DNA from: Darksidea phi
Taxonomy: Eukaryota; Ascomycota; Dothideomycetes; Pleosporales; Lentitheciaceae
Assembly (NCBI GenBank): GCA_030770425.1
Contig: JASJFT010000152.1
Location: 1 to 64,000 of the forward strand
Direction of reading: 5' to 3'
Length of the DNA stretch: 64,000 bases
This document shows, piece after piece, positions 10,704-21,916 of the stretch (position 1 is the stretch's first letter; each line of letters opens with the position of its first letter). The notes beneath the pieces were generated by a model. It was not told where the DNA came from, searched no databases, and worked only from the letters and a program-made list of their open reading frames with translations. The translations under genes and the position numbers were made by a program.

Positions 10704-12447
10704 GTGTGACGGGATTCACTTGGCGTAAGCGAAGCTAGTCTTGAAGGGGGCTGTGGTGAGAGATGAGGGCTACAGTTGTTTGATTATTTCACGTAGGCTG
10801 GACGTCAATTAACCACTACTTACTGTGAGAATGTGTTGTTAAAGACTTATTGGTAATCTTCCGTAAGGAAACTGGATGCAGAAATTCGTGTTAAGAGCTA
10901 ACAATGATGACTATCTACTAGCTAATAAACTCCACTACGTCCTTCTGCTGCAAGGCTGGTTCCGTGGATCTGTAGGCTCTGTAGCAGAGTTACTGAGCCA
11001 ATCACGTGACTTATTTACATCTCCTGATTAGGCTTAGCGTTTGATCCGTAAGCGTAACCATAGGCATCTCACCCGCGGACGCGTGGCCCATGCACGTGAT
11101 CCACATTGTATATACAATAATTACAATAGCTCCCGTAGCACGCATCTCTACTATACTTTCACGTCCCACAATCCTGAGCCCTTCTAGCTTGTCGTCTACG
11201 TTGACGTAACAATACAGGCCCGGCTGGTGTGCACTCTTTGTGCCCGCTGTCCCTGCACATGCTGGTGAACGGTTTAAGGTCGTTGGGCGCAAGGGCGGGT
11301 CAAATCCCGATCCCGGGCGCTCGAGGACCGGAGCGCTCGAGGCCATGGTTGTAGTCAGGACGCAAAGCTGAGCTGCGAGAACTTACACAACATTGGTGCG
11401 CCGTGCCGACTCCAAGGTACGCGCTTCATGATGAGCGTGTCTTCGCAAGTTGCTGAAGGTGGGGCTAGCCTGTGCGTCATGGATTATCTCAGCAGCCCAT
11501 CGGCTGTGTCAGCCGATCAAGCTTGGGGGAAAGAACGTTGCCTTGATGCGTGTCAGTTTCTAGAACATAAAATATCCCCAATCCCCTTCTAGACTGTTAC
11601 TGTTCACACGTTCTTTCATGGTCGCTTTGAGATCTGGCAAGTTATAGCGCGTGAGAGCACTTCTAAAGGACTCTTCCGGTTGATTTCTATGTTGAGGTTT
11701 AGGCTAACAAATCCGGACATAGACACATAGACACAAGCATCAGATCCACACTCTAACCCGGACTATGCATCTATGGAAGCTCATCCATATTGATGCAGAG
11801 AATGCGTACTGAGCATACCTTGAAAATGAAGCCATGTCGATTGTTTTAGGAGCAAAGGGATCATTCCTCGTCTATCTCAGTGACATATCTTTGCACAGTC
11901 TTGACGCAACTTGCAGTTCGCTGTGTGTCTAACCGAGAGGTAGTAAGACCTCGGACGCTCTGATAGTAGCTCATAGACGCGCAGGCGAAGTTAGGCTACG
12001 GGATTGGGGAATTTGAGTTGTTGACTAGATGTCATACTGTCACAGGCGATGACATGGATGTGGGCACTGGTTGGGGTCAAAGTTGAAGAACATCGCTTTC
12101 GAAAACATAAATAAAGGCGTACCTAGGCTGGCACGCCTTTTTCCTTGCCCTCCCACTGCGGATATGTTATACATAAAGACACGAGATCGAGCTAGCCCCT
12201 CTTACCCAACCACATCACCTCGATAAGAATACAATTTGCCTTCTTTGCGACTCTCTCTGAACAGCCTTCACTTCTGTTCACTTCTGTTTCCATCCCGCAA
12301 TTATGCTACATGTTACCCCTTGCGATGAGCCAACTCCTACCTATTCGCAATTAACGAATCCGAGTCGTCCTAGTATTGCAGGTGGCGTCCTGTAGGTGCT
12401 CCAGAAGCGATGGTTCCGTATCAATAGCCGGCACATATCCAATCTCA
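10704..12447. other. Long intergenic stretch, no gene seen
   Basis: The longest frame (11011-11346, minus) has no recognisable domain. A GGGTCAAATCCCGATC string at about 11297 resembles the T-arm of a tRNA, but no matching acceptor or D arm can be drawn. The right end is the 3' flank of the DUF6601 gene. Confidence 0.45.
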
Positions 12448-13428
12448 TCAAACGCCAGCACGTTCCCTCTTCTTTTCAGTCCGAATCCTCAATGTCCTCA
12501 GAAGGTTCAAAATGAACATAAGCCCAAGGACTCCGAGCAGCGCCACTATCAACGAGAGAGGAGCAATGATTGTGAAGATTGAGAAGACATATGATGCCAT
12601 GCCAAACGCATAGTCTTCCGCCAGCCATGGTGTCGACAGCCCGACCTGCATTGCAGACAGCACTATGGTTGCATACGCAAACAGTGCGAAGAAGGAGCTG
12701 ACGTTATCACGCATGAATGTGCCATATGTCGTCCACCGGGAAAAATATCCTCGAGGTTGCCAAAGAATGATGCGAGAAATCCAGTTCAGGCGTCCCAAAC
12801 GGAGCTCACCGTAGACGAAACGACGATTGATCGAGAGTTCTGATTTAAGCAACGAATTCGATGACAGATTTGGGTCCAAGGACACCTTGGAGCGTTCCAA
12901 TGTCAACATGACTTCTTCAGCAAACACCAACCAGTTCGGCCACGTGACCTCTTCAGGCAAAAGCCTATTTGCGACAGCCAGGACGTAGTCAACTTCTCTT
13001 TCGATCAGCGCAACATAAGTCTTCAGAAGGCCCAGCGCCGTCATATATAACTGTGGGTGGGCGCAGATGTTCGCTTGCCAGAAATCGTATGAAAGCAGGT
13101 ACCTCGGAACAGGCTTGATGAAGATGCAGCCTGGCGACCAGACGAGATGAAGATCAAGCTGCTCGGTGATAACAATATTCCTTTCTTTCATGACCTGATA
13201 GTGAAGCGGGCGGGGCTCAGATGGGAGGCCGGCCAGCCAGAGCCACCTGTGTATCTTGTTCAATCGGTCGACATCCAAGTCGCTAGCGAGGAACGCGGGG
13301 ACATCGTCGCCGACAAGCCGTACCATATGGTCCTTAGTGCGATATATCGCAGGCCGAAGCGGGGTTGTTGGGCCATCATTCGCACCTGATCCAAGCACAT
13401 TTGTACGGAATGGAGGCACCCATTCCAC
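12448..13428 (-). CDS. DUF6601 family membrane protein
   Basis: A single exon encodes 326 residues. It matches the fungal DUF6601 family in length and blocks: FLASDLDVDRLNKIHRWLW, LPSEPRPLHYQ, NIVITEQLDLHLVW, CIFIKPVPRYLL and YGELRLGRLNWISRII. Two hydrophobic segments lie near the C-terminus (about residues 243-265 and 275-310), followed by a basic tail. The family has no established function. The gene is divergent from the SERAC1/NACHT/ankyrin gene, with 471 bases between the two starts, so they probably share a promoter region. Decayed relatives occur at 6195-7085, also beside a fragment of a SERAC1/NACHT-type gene. The start at 13428 is the first Met in frame and gives the usual family N-terminus. 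Confidence 0.85.
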   Translation of the reverse strand: MEWVPPFRTNVLGSGANDGPTTPLRPAIYRTKDHMVRLVGDDVPAFLASDLDVDRLNKIHRWLWLAGLPSEPRPLHYQVMKERNIVITEQLDLHLVWSPGCIFIKPVPRYLLSYDFWQANICAHPQLYMTALGLLKTYVALIEREVDYVLAVANRLLPEEVTWPNWLVFAEEVMLTLERSKVSLDPNLSSNSLLKSELSINRRFVYGELRLGRLNWISRIILWQPRGYFSRWTTYGTFMRDNVSSFFALFAYATIVLSAMQVGLSTPWLAEDYAFGMASYVFSIFTIIAPLSLIVALLGVLGLMFILNLLRTLRIRTEKKRERAGV

Positions 13429-13899
13429 CTGTAGCTCCTTCTGGCTCGCGTTAGCACGGTGATTTATTCAGAAAAGCCAAGTTCCGTACAATAGTATGAT
13501 CCGTCATTTTTATCATTTGCGATAAGGGAGCACTTGTCACGCTCGCTCACGCAAGGACGGACACATTAAGACCTGGCCACGAACGGGCAATGTAAGACGA
13601 AAATGAGGGATGTGGCGGGGACGGGCGATCCTCGGGATCAAGCAGCCGCACGCCTTGGCGGAATAATTAATGCACAGTCAGCTAGCCGCTTGCGCATTTC
13701 GCCTTTTGCTGAATATAGCTTTCGGCCCCCAATCGCTTTGTCATACCGATGGCGGTCTCAGTATGCGCGAAAAGGGGGGCGTTCATGAACTACGTACGAC
13801 TAGTATCGCCCGCCTTGAGCGTCGCTCTGCTCTAAACATGCTCTCTTGACCGCGACGAGATATTCTGCCCATTGGCTAGCGCTCAATGGAAAAGATTCT
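13429..13899. promoter_or_regulatory. Shared divergent promoter region
   Basis: These 471 bases separate the start codons of the minus-strand DUF6601 gene and the plus-strand SERAC1/NACHT/ankyrin gene. No coding frame is supported inside. Both promoters must lie here unless upstream exons were missed, so the two genes could be co-regulated. No defined binding site was recognised. Confidence 0.5.
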
Positions 13900-16800
13900 A
13901 TGATGGCGGTGCCAGCCAAAGCCGCGGAGGAGACCAAGCATTCCAAGTTTGAGAAGATGGTAAGCAGCAGGGAAGACTGGAAATAAGCCACCAGTCATGT
14001 CGCTCACCTGATTATAGCACATCAACCTCGGCTTGCAGGTGCTCTTTCCTGACCCGGATGAACCATCGTCAAAATCGACAAAAAAGTTCGCACTAGAGTA
14101 GGCCCTTTTCCAAGTGAAAAGCTTGATGCAACTTCATCTGACTTGTTTACTCCTAGCATCGTTGCAATACCAGGGCTAGGCGCTAACCCAGAATGGACAT
14201 GGAAACGGGACAAGGTGCATTGGCTGCGCGACGACCACATGCTGCCTCGCAGGGTGCAAAATGCCCGCATCAGTGTGTTTCAGTATCAATCTCAGTGGTT
14301 TGGAAAGGGTGCCGTTGACCAGCGCCTGCAGCATGTGGCCGACCAGCTGCTTTATTTCCTTGAGCTACTACGAGGTGTAAGTTCACTCCGTGAACAGGAG
14401 GCCCGCGTGTACGCCGCTGACACAATTCTCAGCATAAAAACAAGACCCCCATTATCTTCGTAAGCCACTGTTTTGGAGGCATCGTTCTGGAGCAGGCACT
14501 TTTAACGTCCCGACGAAGAGAGAATGACTTCCCCAGCATCTTTCCTTGGGTGGCCGGCTGTATCTTCCTGGGTACCCCTTTCCGCGGTACCAAAACGCAG
14601 TCCAAAGCCATGGCTCTCGCCGGAGTAGCCAAGTTCCTTGGCATCGGTGCCTCCTCAACGCTTCTGCAACTACTTGAGAAGGATTCCGAAGTCTTGACTG
14701 ACATAGTGCGCAAGTTCGCGAATCTCACACGAAATGCGCAAATACGTGTTTTTTGTTTTTTCGAGTCCGAGCCAAGCGACATCACTGGTGTCCTTCGAAA
14801 AGGATTGCCGTTCAAGTCCTAAGAGGTCATTGTCGACGAAGCGTCTGCCACATATGATGGAGTAGATTGCTTGCGATTAGAGTCCGACCATTTCAATCTC
14901 AACAAATATACTAGCCCCAAGGATGGAAACTTTAACGCGGTGGCAAATGAGATCAAAACCACCGTAAAAAAGGCTGCCGGTATACTCAAATCGCGCCAGT
15001 ATACCGGCCGTCAAGCTCTCATCAGCGATCGCACCCATCGCGCTCTCATCGACATTCTTGGCAGGGGCTGTTCTGATCCGAGAGCCGCCGCTAATGGCTC
15101 TTATACCGGATTGAAAGGAGATGAACCTTCATGGATTGAAACGAATAAGGATATTTTCAAGCAGTGGAGGGAGCAAGAGACATCGCAACTCATTTGGGTT
15201 CACGGCAAAGCGGGAAACGGCCAAGGATTGATTGCATCTTCCGTCATCGATAGCCTCCGCAGTAAGACCAAGGAGGACGGGGGGGAGGATGAGGATGACG
15301 AGGACGGAGAGGAGGAGGAATCTATTGTGGCCTCATTCTTCTGTGACCAATCCGATGAGAACCGGCGGTCACTACGAAGCATGCTGAAGCTACTGATCCG
15401 TCAAATTATTGAGACCAACCAGGACCTTGCCGTCAAATTGCTCACCGACTCGGAGAAGACGAAGAGCGCAGGCAAGCAAAACTTCGACATGGAGGCACTC
15501 AACAAAGTCTCAGTGCTGTGGGATGCGCTACAGGCTATGGCGAAAGAAGCTTCTGGAGGCTGCATACATATAATCCTCTGCGGAATTGATCAGCTCTCTG
15601 CGGAATCTCTCGAAGAGTTTCTCCAGTACATGAAGGAGTTACCGGACAAAGGTGTTAGGCTGGATGAGGGTGTCAAGGTCTCGCCCATCAAGTGGATGCT
15701 CTTGAGTAGGTCGGGCCGCCCTAACATTAAAAAGGCGCTCGAGGCCAAAGCGCACGAAGTCAGTCTCGACGATCCGAAGAACGCCGACTACGTAAGCGAC
15801 GCCTTACGGGCGACCATATCTGGACGCGTGGACGATCTCGAGCTCTCAGCTCCTTTGACCTACTTTGTCAAACGGCACATTCACTCCCGTGCCGGAGACA
15901 ACTACATTTATGTCAGTCTAGTCATTCAGGAGCTCAAGAACGCTCAAGCATCGGGGATGCGCAAGTACTCTGAGTTTCGCGCTTTGCTTGAGTCGTTTCC
16001 TTTTGGATTGACAGACATGTTCGAGCACATTCGCAAGCGTGTTCTAAGTCCTACGGCAGAAAGTATTGAATACACAAAGGAAATCCTTCGCTGTCGCATA
16101 CTTGCACGCCGTGGACCAACCTTGCGCGAACTTGCCATCATGGCGGATCTTCCCGAAGAAGATCGAGAAAATTTAGGGCAGCTCAGAGAGCACGTCATTC
16201 GGTGTGGTGCATTTGTTGAACTCTGTGGAAACAAATTTGATGAAGATAGTATGAAGGTTGAGTGATGAAGGTTGAGTGGATCGACATCTCGGCCCAAGAG
16301 CATTTGGAAAAGTATGCGAAAGAGGAGCTCGCTTTGGACACGGAGCAGAAGAATATGCAGCACGGTATCATTGCGCTACGATGTCTTGAATATGTATGTT
16401 CTATCACGGAAAGGCGGCGCGTAGACGAGCACGCTGAAGAGGAGGCCGAAAGTGAAGAGGATGAGGATGCCGAACATCACGATGAACAGCGGCCAATTTC
16501 ACCACATTTAGCGAGCATGCAAGATGCCGAACACGATGATGGCGAACACGATGATGAAGCCACCCCAAACACTGAAATCGCACCGACAGTGACGGACAAT
16601 GAGGAAGACGATCAAGCTTTTGATCAAGATGATGCCTTGCAGTATCCAGTACAGTACTGGCTTGAGCACGCGAGGCTCGCCCCCGCCGACGTGATTGAAG
16701 AGTTCAGAATGCATCGTCCATTCTGGAACGATGACTCAGCTGCACGACAAGAGTGGTGGAGCTTCAACGATTCTATGCACATAGAGCCGACTCAGACTAA

Positions 16801-19800
16801 TGTTTCGCCTCTCCATGTAGCAGTCATCGGCGAGTTCCCGGCTTTTGTAGATTATTGTAGGCGCATCATTCTTGCTACCAAGGCCATTGCTAACCAGCGG
16901 TACAGTGCTAAACCGTGGTTGGACGAACGATATCCATATAGAAGATTCCCTCGGTTTACAACCACTCTACTGTGCTTGCGAGGTTGGAAACTATGAGATT
17001 GTTGAAAGGTTACTCCGTGCCGGAGCGGACGTGGGCTTTGCTTCGCATGAAAACAATGTCACTGCTTTGTGGGCGGCGGCCGCAGGAGGTCACATTGATA
17101 TTGTCGAATGCCTGCTTGACAAAGATGCGGACATGAACGCCAAGTCTGCAGAATGGGGGAGTGTACTGTAAGTCTTGTCCTAACCCAATACGTCCTAGGA
17201 AGGCCCCAAAACGAGCTCCTGAATTAAACTAACGCTGCCTTCCCATTGCAGGTATGCCGCATGTGAGCAGAATCGCATGCCGGCCATTCAGTTGCTCTTG
17301 AAGCGCAGAGCCGATGTCAATCTTGTTGGAGGCAGCCACTGCAGAGCACTCAATATCGCCTCCTGGAATGGTAATGAAGAAGCAGTCCGTCTACTTATCG
17401 AGCATGGTGCAGATATCGACCCCGATGAAGACTATTGGTATGGTAGTGCCGTTGGTACTGCAAGTCGGCGCGGACATGCAGAGATCGTCCAGCTTTTGCT
17501 CTCGAAAGGATGGAGTCCTGACAGGCCTATGAAAACGTACGGATCCTTTCTAACATGTGCGGCTACATACGGGCACCTAGGAGTTGTGAGAACACTTCTT
17601 CAGAAAGAGACGGAGATCAAAGTCTTGGAGCGAGCACTGGTGGCGGCTTCGCAAAACGGAAAGACAGAAGTCGTGAAAGCTATACTCGAAAAGACTCCAG
17701 CACTGCCGCATGAGAGAGCCTTCATGCGGGCCGCCGATTATGGAAGAGACGAAGTGCTGAAGCTATTGTTTCGGAGAGGCGTAGCGCAAGACAAGTTGGA
17801 TGACGCTCTTTATCTTAGCGCCGACCATGAACGCCAATCGACAGTAAAGCTGCTTCTTGATTTCGGAGCATCGCCAAATGCCGAAGGATCACTGTACGGC
17901 TGCGCGTTGACAGCTAGCGCATACGATGGTACTACAGAGATCATGAAAGCGCTCATCGACCAAGGTGCCGATGTGAACAAGCGTCGTGGAGACTTCGGTT
18001 GCCCTCTCCAGGCCGCAGCGTGGGCCGGCGAAGCAGAGAATGTCAAGATGCTGCTTGAACACGGAGCTCTCGTCAACGCCGAACCTATCGGAAAGTACGG
18101 CCATGCTCTCCAAGCAGCGTGCGAAACTGGGAACAATGCCACCATACAGCTTCTCCTCGAAAAAGGAGCAGATGTAAATGCGCAAGGAGGATATTACGGC
18201 TATGCCATCATTGCCGCAGTCGAAGAGGGTGATAGTGAAGTCTTGGAGATTCTCCTCAAATACGACGCCGATGTCAACGTAAAGGGTGGTGAAAACAATC
18301 CACCAGTCATCGCTACAGCTGGGGGTACACTTGCAAAGGAAGACTTTAAAGTGCTCCTGGATCGTGGTGCCGATGTCAACGCCGTATGCGATGAAGGTAT
18401 TACCGCACTCATTAGTTGCGCAGAAATGGGTGACTCTGAGGGCGTAGAGTTCCTACTGTCTCGCGGTGCCGACGTCAACATTTCGTCGAAGGAGTTAGGA
18501 ACTGCGCTCCACGCTGCGGCCGAGGATGGTGCTGAGGAGTGCTGCAAGGTTCTGTTGAAGGCCGGGGCCGATGTGAACGCGGTTGGAGGGCTAATGGGAA
18601 CGCCTTTGCAGGCAGCTGCTAGCGTACCTGACCTAGACACCGTTCGAGTGCTCTTAGCGGCGGGTGCAAACGCAACTGGCGAAGGTTTCATCGCCGGTAC
18701 CTATGGAACACCGCTCCAAGCAGCCTGCTCCTCAGGCGATCTATCAGTCGTGCGCGAGCTGATAGAACACGGTGCACTCATCAATCTGCAACCGGCGAAC
18801 GGCAAGCACGGCTTTCCATTGCATGCAGCAGCTGCTGCTGGCGATCAAGAAATTGTCGAATACCTCTTGGAGAAGGGAGCTGACGTCGCTATGAAAGGCG
18901 GAGAGCACGGTTACGCCATTCTCGCTGCTGCGCAAAGGCCATGGAACCATACAGTCGTTCAACTCCTCCTTGACCATGGGGCTATGGTTACGGTGCAGGG
19001 AGGGCTGCTTGGAAACACAGCCTCTGCAGCTGCTTTTGCCAACGACAGAATCGCACTACAAATGCTCATAGATGCAGGTGCAGACGTCCATGCTACGGGA
19101 GGAAAGTTTGGAAGCTGTCTCCAAGCAGCAACGATCAGAGCTACCGATACGGCCTGCATCGACATACTTTTAGGCCTCACTGTAAATGTCAACTTTATCG
19201 GGGGAAAGTATCGCACTGCCCTTATTGCTGCCGCCTACTTCGATCGAGAGGACGTCGTTCCCAAGCTTCTTAAAGCTGGCGCAGATCCCTACATTCGAGG
19301 AGAAGGTAAATTTCTAAGTGCTATTTCGGCCGCAGCCATGAGATGCAACAAAAGTATACTAGAAATGTTTTTGAAGAAGGATCCGCCGGTGCAGCTGCTC
19401 GATGAGGCATTGGTCGAAGCATGTGCCTACCGTCAGGCTGCAAGCGTGGAATTGTTGCTCAAGTACGGAGCAAACGTGTATTCCAAGCATGCGACACTCG
19501 GCACCGCCGTCGACGCGTTGGAGGCTGATCAAGCAAACGATTACAACTCTGATGACGAGAACGACGACGAAGAAGAAGAGGATGAAGATGAGGATGAGGA
19601 GGAGGACGGAGATGACGACGCGAATGACGATGACGAGTCGGAAAGTGACGGAGAGTCTGTTGGTGATGGGAGTGTAATGGATTTGCAACTAGAAGAAGAG
19701 ATCTCCGAGGAGGTCAAGATCCGGAACCTTCTCGACAAAGAGATGGCACGAGTGAAGCGCAACCCAAGCCTCAAGCGCTCGCGCACCACGAAGCGAGGTG

Positions 19801-20831
19801 GCGGTCTTCCGGCGAGCCTCCAAGCTGGTCCGCCACCACAAATGACACCGCGGACGAGTTACCAACAGTACAATCCTGCGAATAGCGGCGAACCGTATGG
19901 ACAGCAACGACTTTACCAACAGCAATTCTCTGAGTCGCCTAGACAGTCGTTCCAACCCTATACTGGGCCTAACCAAAAAGGGCCTGCATACCCGCAGCCA
20001 AATCATCCGGCGCCATCTACAGTACCCTACTCACCACCCTATCGGGACGTTGCGAAAGGAATTCCTCAGCAACTACCTCAACAACTCTATTCCTCTCCCT
20101 CCGTTTCGCCGTCAAGGAAGCCAGTTTCCAGCAGCTATCAGCAATCGCCATCGAAACAACAATCAAACCCATCTACACCACCGAAGCAATATTCCAATGG
20201 TCCTCAAACCGCAGGTCCGCCTCCGTTGCCCCCACGTACAGAAAGTCAAGAGCATTTGGCTCAAAGATACAGTACACAACCACCTATACACCCTCAGCTG
20301 AACCCTGGGTCGAGCGGAAGATATCACCAGCACCAACCGCATCGGCAAAGTTACCGCGCTCCACAGCCAGCGTACACATCGCCGCCACTCCAGCAAACGT
20401 ACAACGCTCCACCACTTCAGAACTCGTACGCATCTCCGCCGGCTTCAACTTACAACTCACCACCAATGTACAATAGTCTGCCACCATCTCAGCAGTACAG
20501 CGCACCATCTAAATACCAGCCTCCATTGAACAATCAGTCTTTTGGTTCGCAGCCGCGGGGTCAAGAGTCGGGCTATGTACCATACGGTCAGCCGTCCCAG
20601 TCGTCGTCAGATACGTCATTTCAGAGCAGCCAGTATACGAATAGCACACAGTACGCAGGTAGCCAGCAAAGCATGTATGGAACACCGAACTCTAGCCAGG
20701 CGAGTGGGTTGCCTCTACAGAACCAAGGACAAGCACAAGGACCGGGACGGGGGCAGGGCCAAGTGCCAAAACAAAGCGGACAGGGAGGCAGGTGGGCAAC
20801 TGGTGGCTATGAGGGGGAGGGTTACGGGTAG
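13900..20831 (+). pseudogene. SERAC1/NACHT/ankyrin (NLR-like) gene with three lesions
   Basis: The proposed exons are 13900-13959, 14018-14376, 14433-16856, 16906-17167 and 17252-20831. All junctions have GT..AG ends and would preserve the reading frame. Domain order is as follows. A SERAC1-like alpha/beta-hydrolase part (VAIPGLGANPEWTW, FVSHCFGGIVLEQAL) has Cys where the lipase nucleophile Ser would be. A NACHT-type NTPase part (WVHGKAGNGQG) has Gln at the Walker A Lys position. Acidic linkers follow, then roughly two dozen ankyrin repeats from about 16800 to 19530, a highly acidic stretch (19539-19650), and a Pro/Gln/Ser/Tyr-rich tail. Three lesions break it: a missing base near 14097, a TAA at 14820 (CAA to TAA would explain it), and a 14-base tandem duplication at 16251-16278. 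The last 1184 codons from 17277 are intact. Either the gene is freshly dead or the ankyrin part is expressed on its own. Confidence 0.8.
16251..16278 (+). repeat. 14-base tandem duplication causing a frameshift
   Basis: ATGAAGGTTGAGTG is present twice in direct tandem (16251-16264 and 16265-16278). Removing one copy would leave the flanking frames in register (DSMKVE into WIDIS). With two copies the upstream frame stops at 16263-16265, so this duplication alone splits the NLR-like gene after the NTPase region. Confidence 0.9.
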
Positions 20832-21198
20832 TTGCTTGAAGTGAATACGGATAAGGAGGATGGAAAGAGCGGATGATGTATGAAGATGAAGCTTGACAAC
20901 ATGATTGGACGGATATGAATGGCTCCGGTATACAGAAAATTGAAACCATCATAGATAATGACCATGGTCATTGTACAAAACATGCATGCACTGCATCGGC
21001 GTGTTACATCAACGTGTGCGGCTGTGATTAGCTGGGCAGTACTCCGGAACTGCAGGGTCCCGTTTCTAGCACATTTAACAAGTCATGCGGACGTTCTTCA
21101 TCATTCAAAGCTCGCCTGGGTAGATCTAGAAAAGCTCAAATTGCGCTCGCAAACAAGTATCTACAACTTCCCTCCTTTCCCTACCTACCCAGCTCAAC
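20832..21198. other. Intergenic between ankyrin gene and secreted-protein gene
   Basis: This short gap holds the 3' flank of the ankyrin gene and the promoter of the small secreted protein gene at 21199. No coding frame is supported. Confidence 0.5.
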
Positions 21199-21722
21199 AT
21201 GAACCTCAAATTTCTCTTTAGAGTCGCCATCACAGCGGCCTCAGCGCTCGCCACAAAGGACATCGATCCATCTCCCCAAACAAACGCCGCAACATGGGGT
21301 CATTGCAACATCGGGCAACTCTACTGCCTCGGCGAGATCCTGGATGACCTGAGTACGTCACCTCTCTCTCCCCCTCCCATTTCCACCACTCAAGTCTTCA
21401 TCGTACTAAGCATCGCGTAGAGTTTCCCGTCGGCAACCTCCTCCACATGTACTGCACCAGCAGCCCCGTGACCGGCCTGGACTGCATGCGCTGCGGCAAA
21501 CCCGAATTGGGTGATTCTTGCGAGTGCACCAGGCTTTGCACGACGAGCTACTTCCTTTGTGTGGGGCCGAGTGAGTATAGATGGGCGGGGAGGTGTCGGG
21601 GGTGGAGTTGTAAGAGGGGTATCTGTTGGGATAGGAGGATTAGAGGGAAGAGGACTGGGGGTATTGATATGATAGGTGGGGGGGAAGTTGGCAGCATTGG
21701 AAACAAAGAGATGGAGATGTGA
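21199..21722 (+). CDS. Small secreted cysteine-rich protein
   Basis: Exons 21199-21352 and 21421-21722 are joined over a GTACGT...GCGTAG intron with the frame kept. The N-terminus is a short signal peptide (MNLKFLFRVAITAASALA). The mature part contains about ten cysteines, with a core of C-x8-C-x2-C, then SCECTRLC and a further Cys (YFLC). A perfect GTGAGT donor at 21571, soon after the cysteine core, suggests a further intron. The C-terminal 50 codons as written (Gly/Arg-rich, low complexity) may therefore be intron read-through, and the true 3' end is uncertain. The family was not recognised. Size, secretion signal and Cys content suggest an effector-like or surface role. Confidence 0.6.
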
Positions 21723-21916
21723 GCTTGGATATCAACAAGCTGGTGGGCAGCGTGGTCTGAGCAGGCAAAGTGGCTATATCTCTACGTGTAGAGAGAATTC
21801 TTGTCTATGGCGAATACATGCACGACCGCGTGACATGTCATTGGGGAATATTCAAGCCACGTTCAGGTGTAGCGTTACCCATCTCCTAGTGCAAAACATT
21901 GTTTGCTCGTCCCAAC

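Noticed and set aside
11270..11345. Possible tRNA (GGGTCAAATCCCGATC like a T-arm)
   Set aside because: No pairing acceptor stem, D-arm or anticodon arm could be drawn around it.
16857..16945. Apparent frameshift between PAFVDY and the first clear ankyrin repeats
   Set aside because: A 49-base intron (GTAGGC donor at 16857, GCTAAC branch, TACAG acceptor at 16905) joins the two frames into a normal ankyrin repeat, so no lesion is needed.
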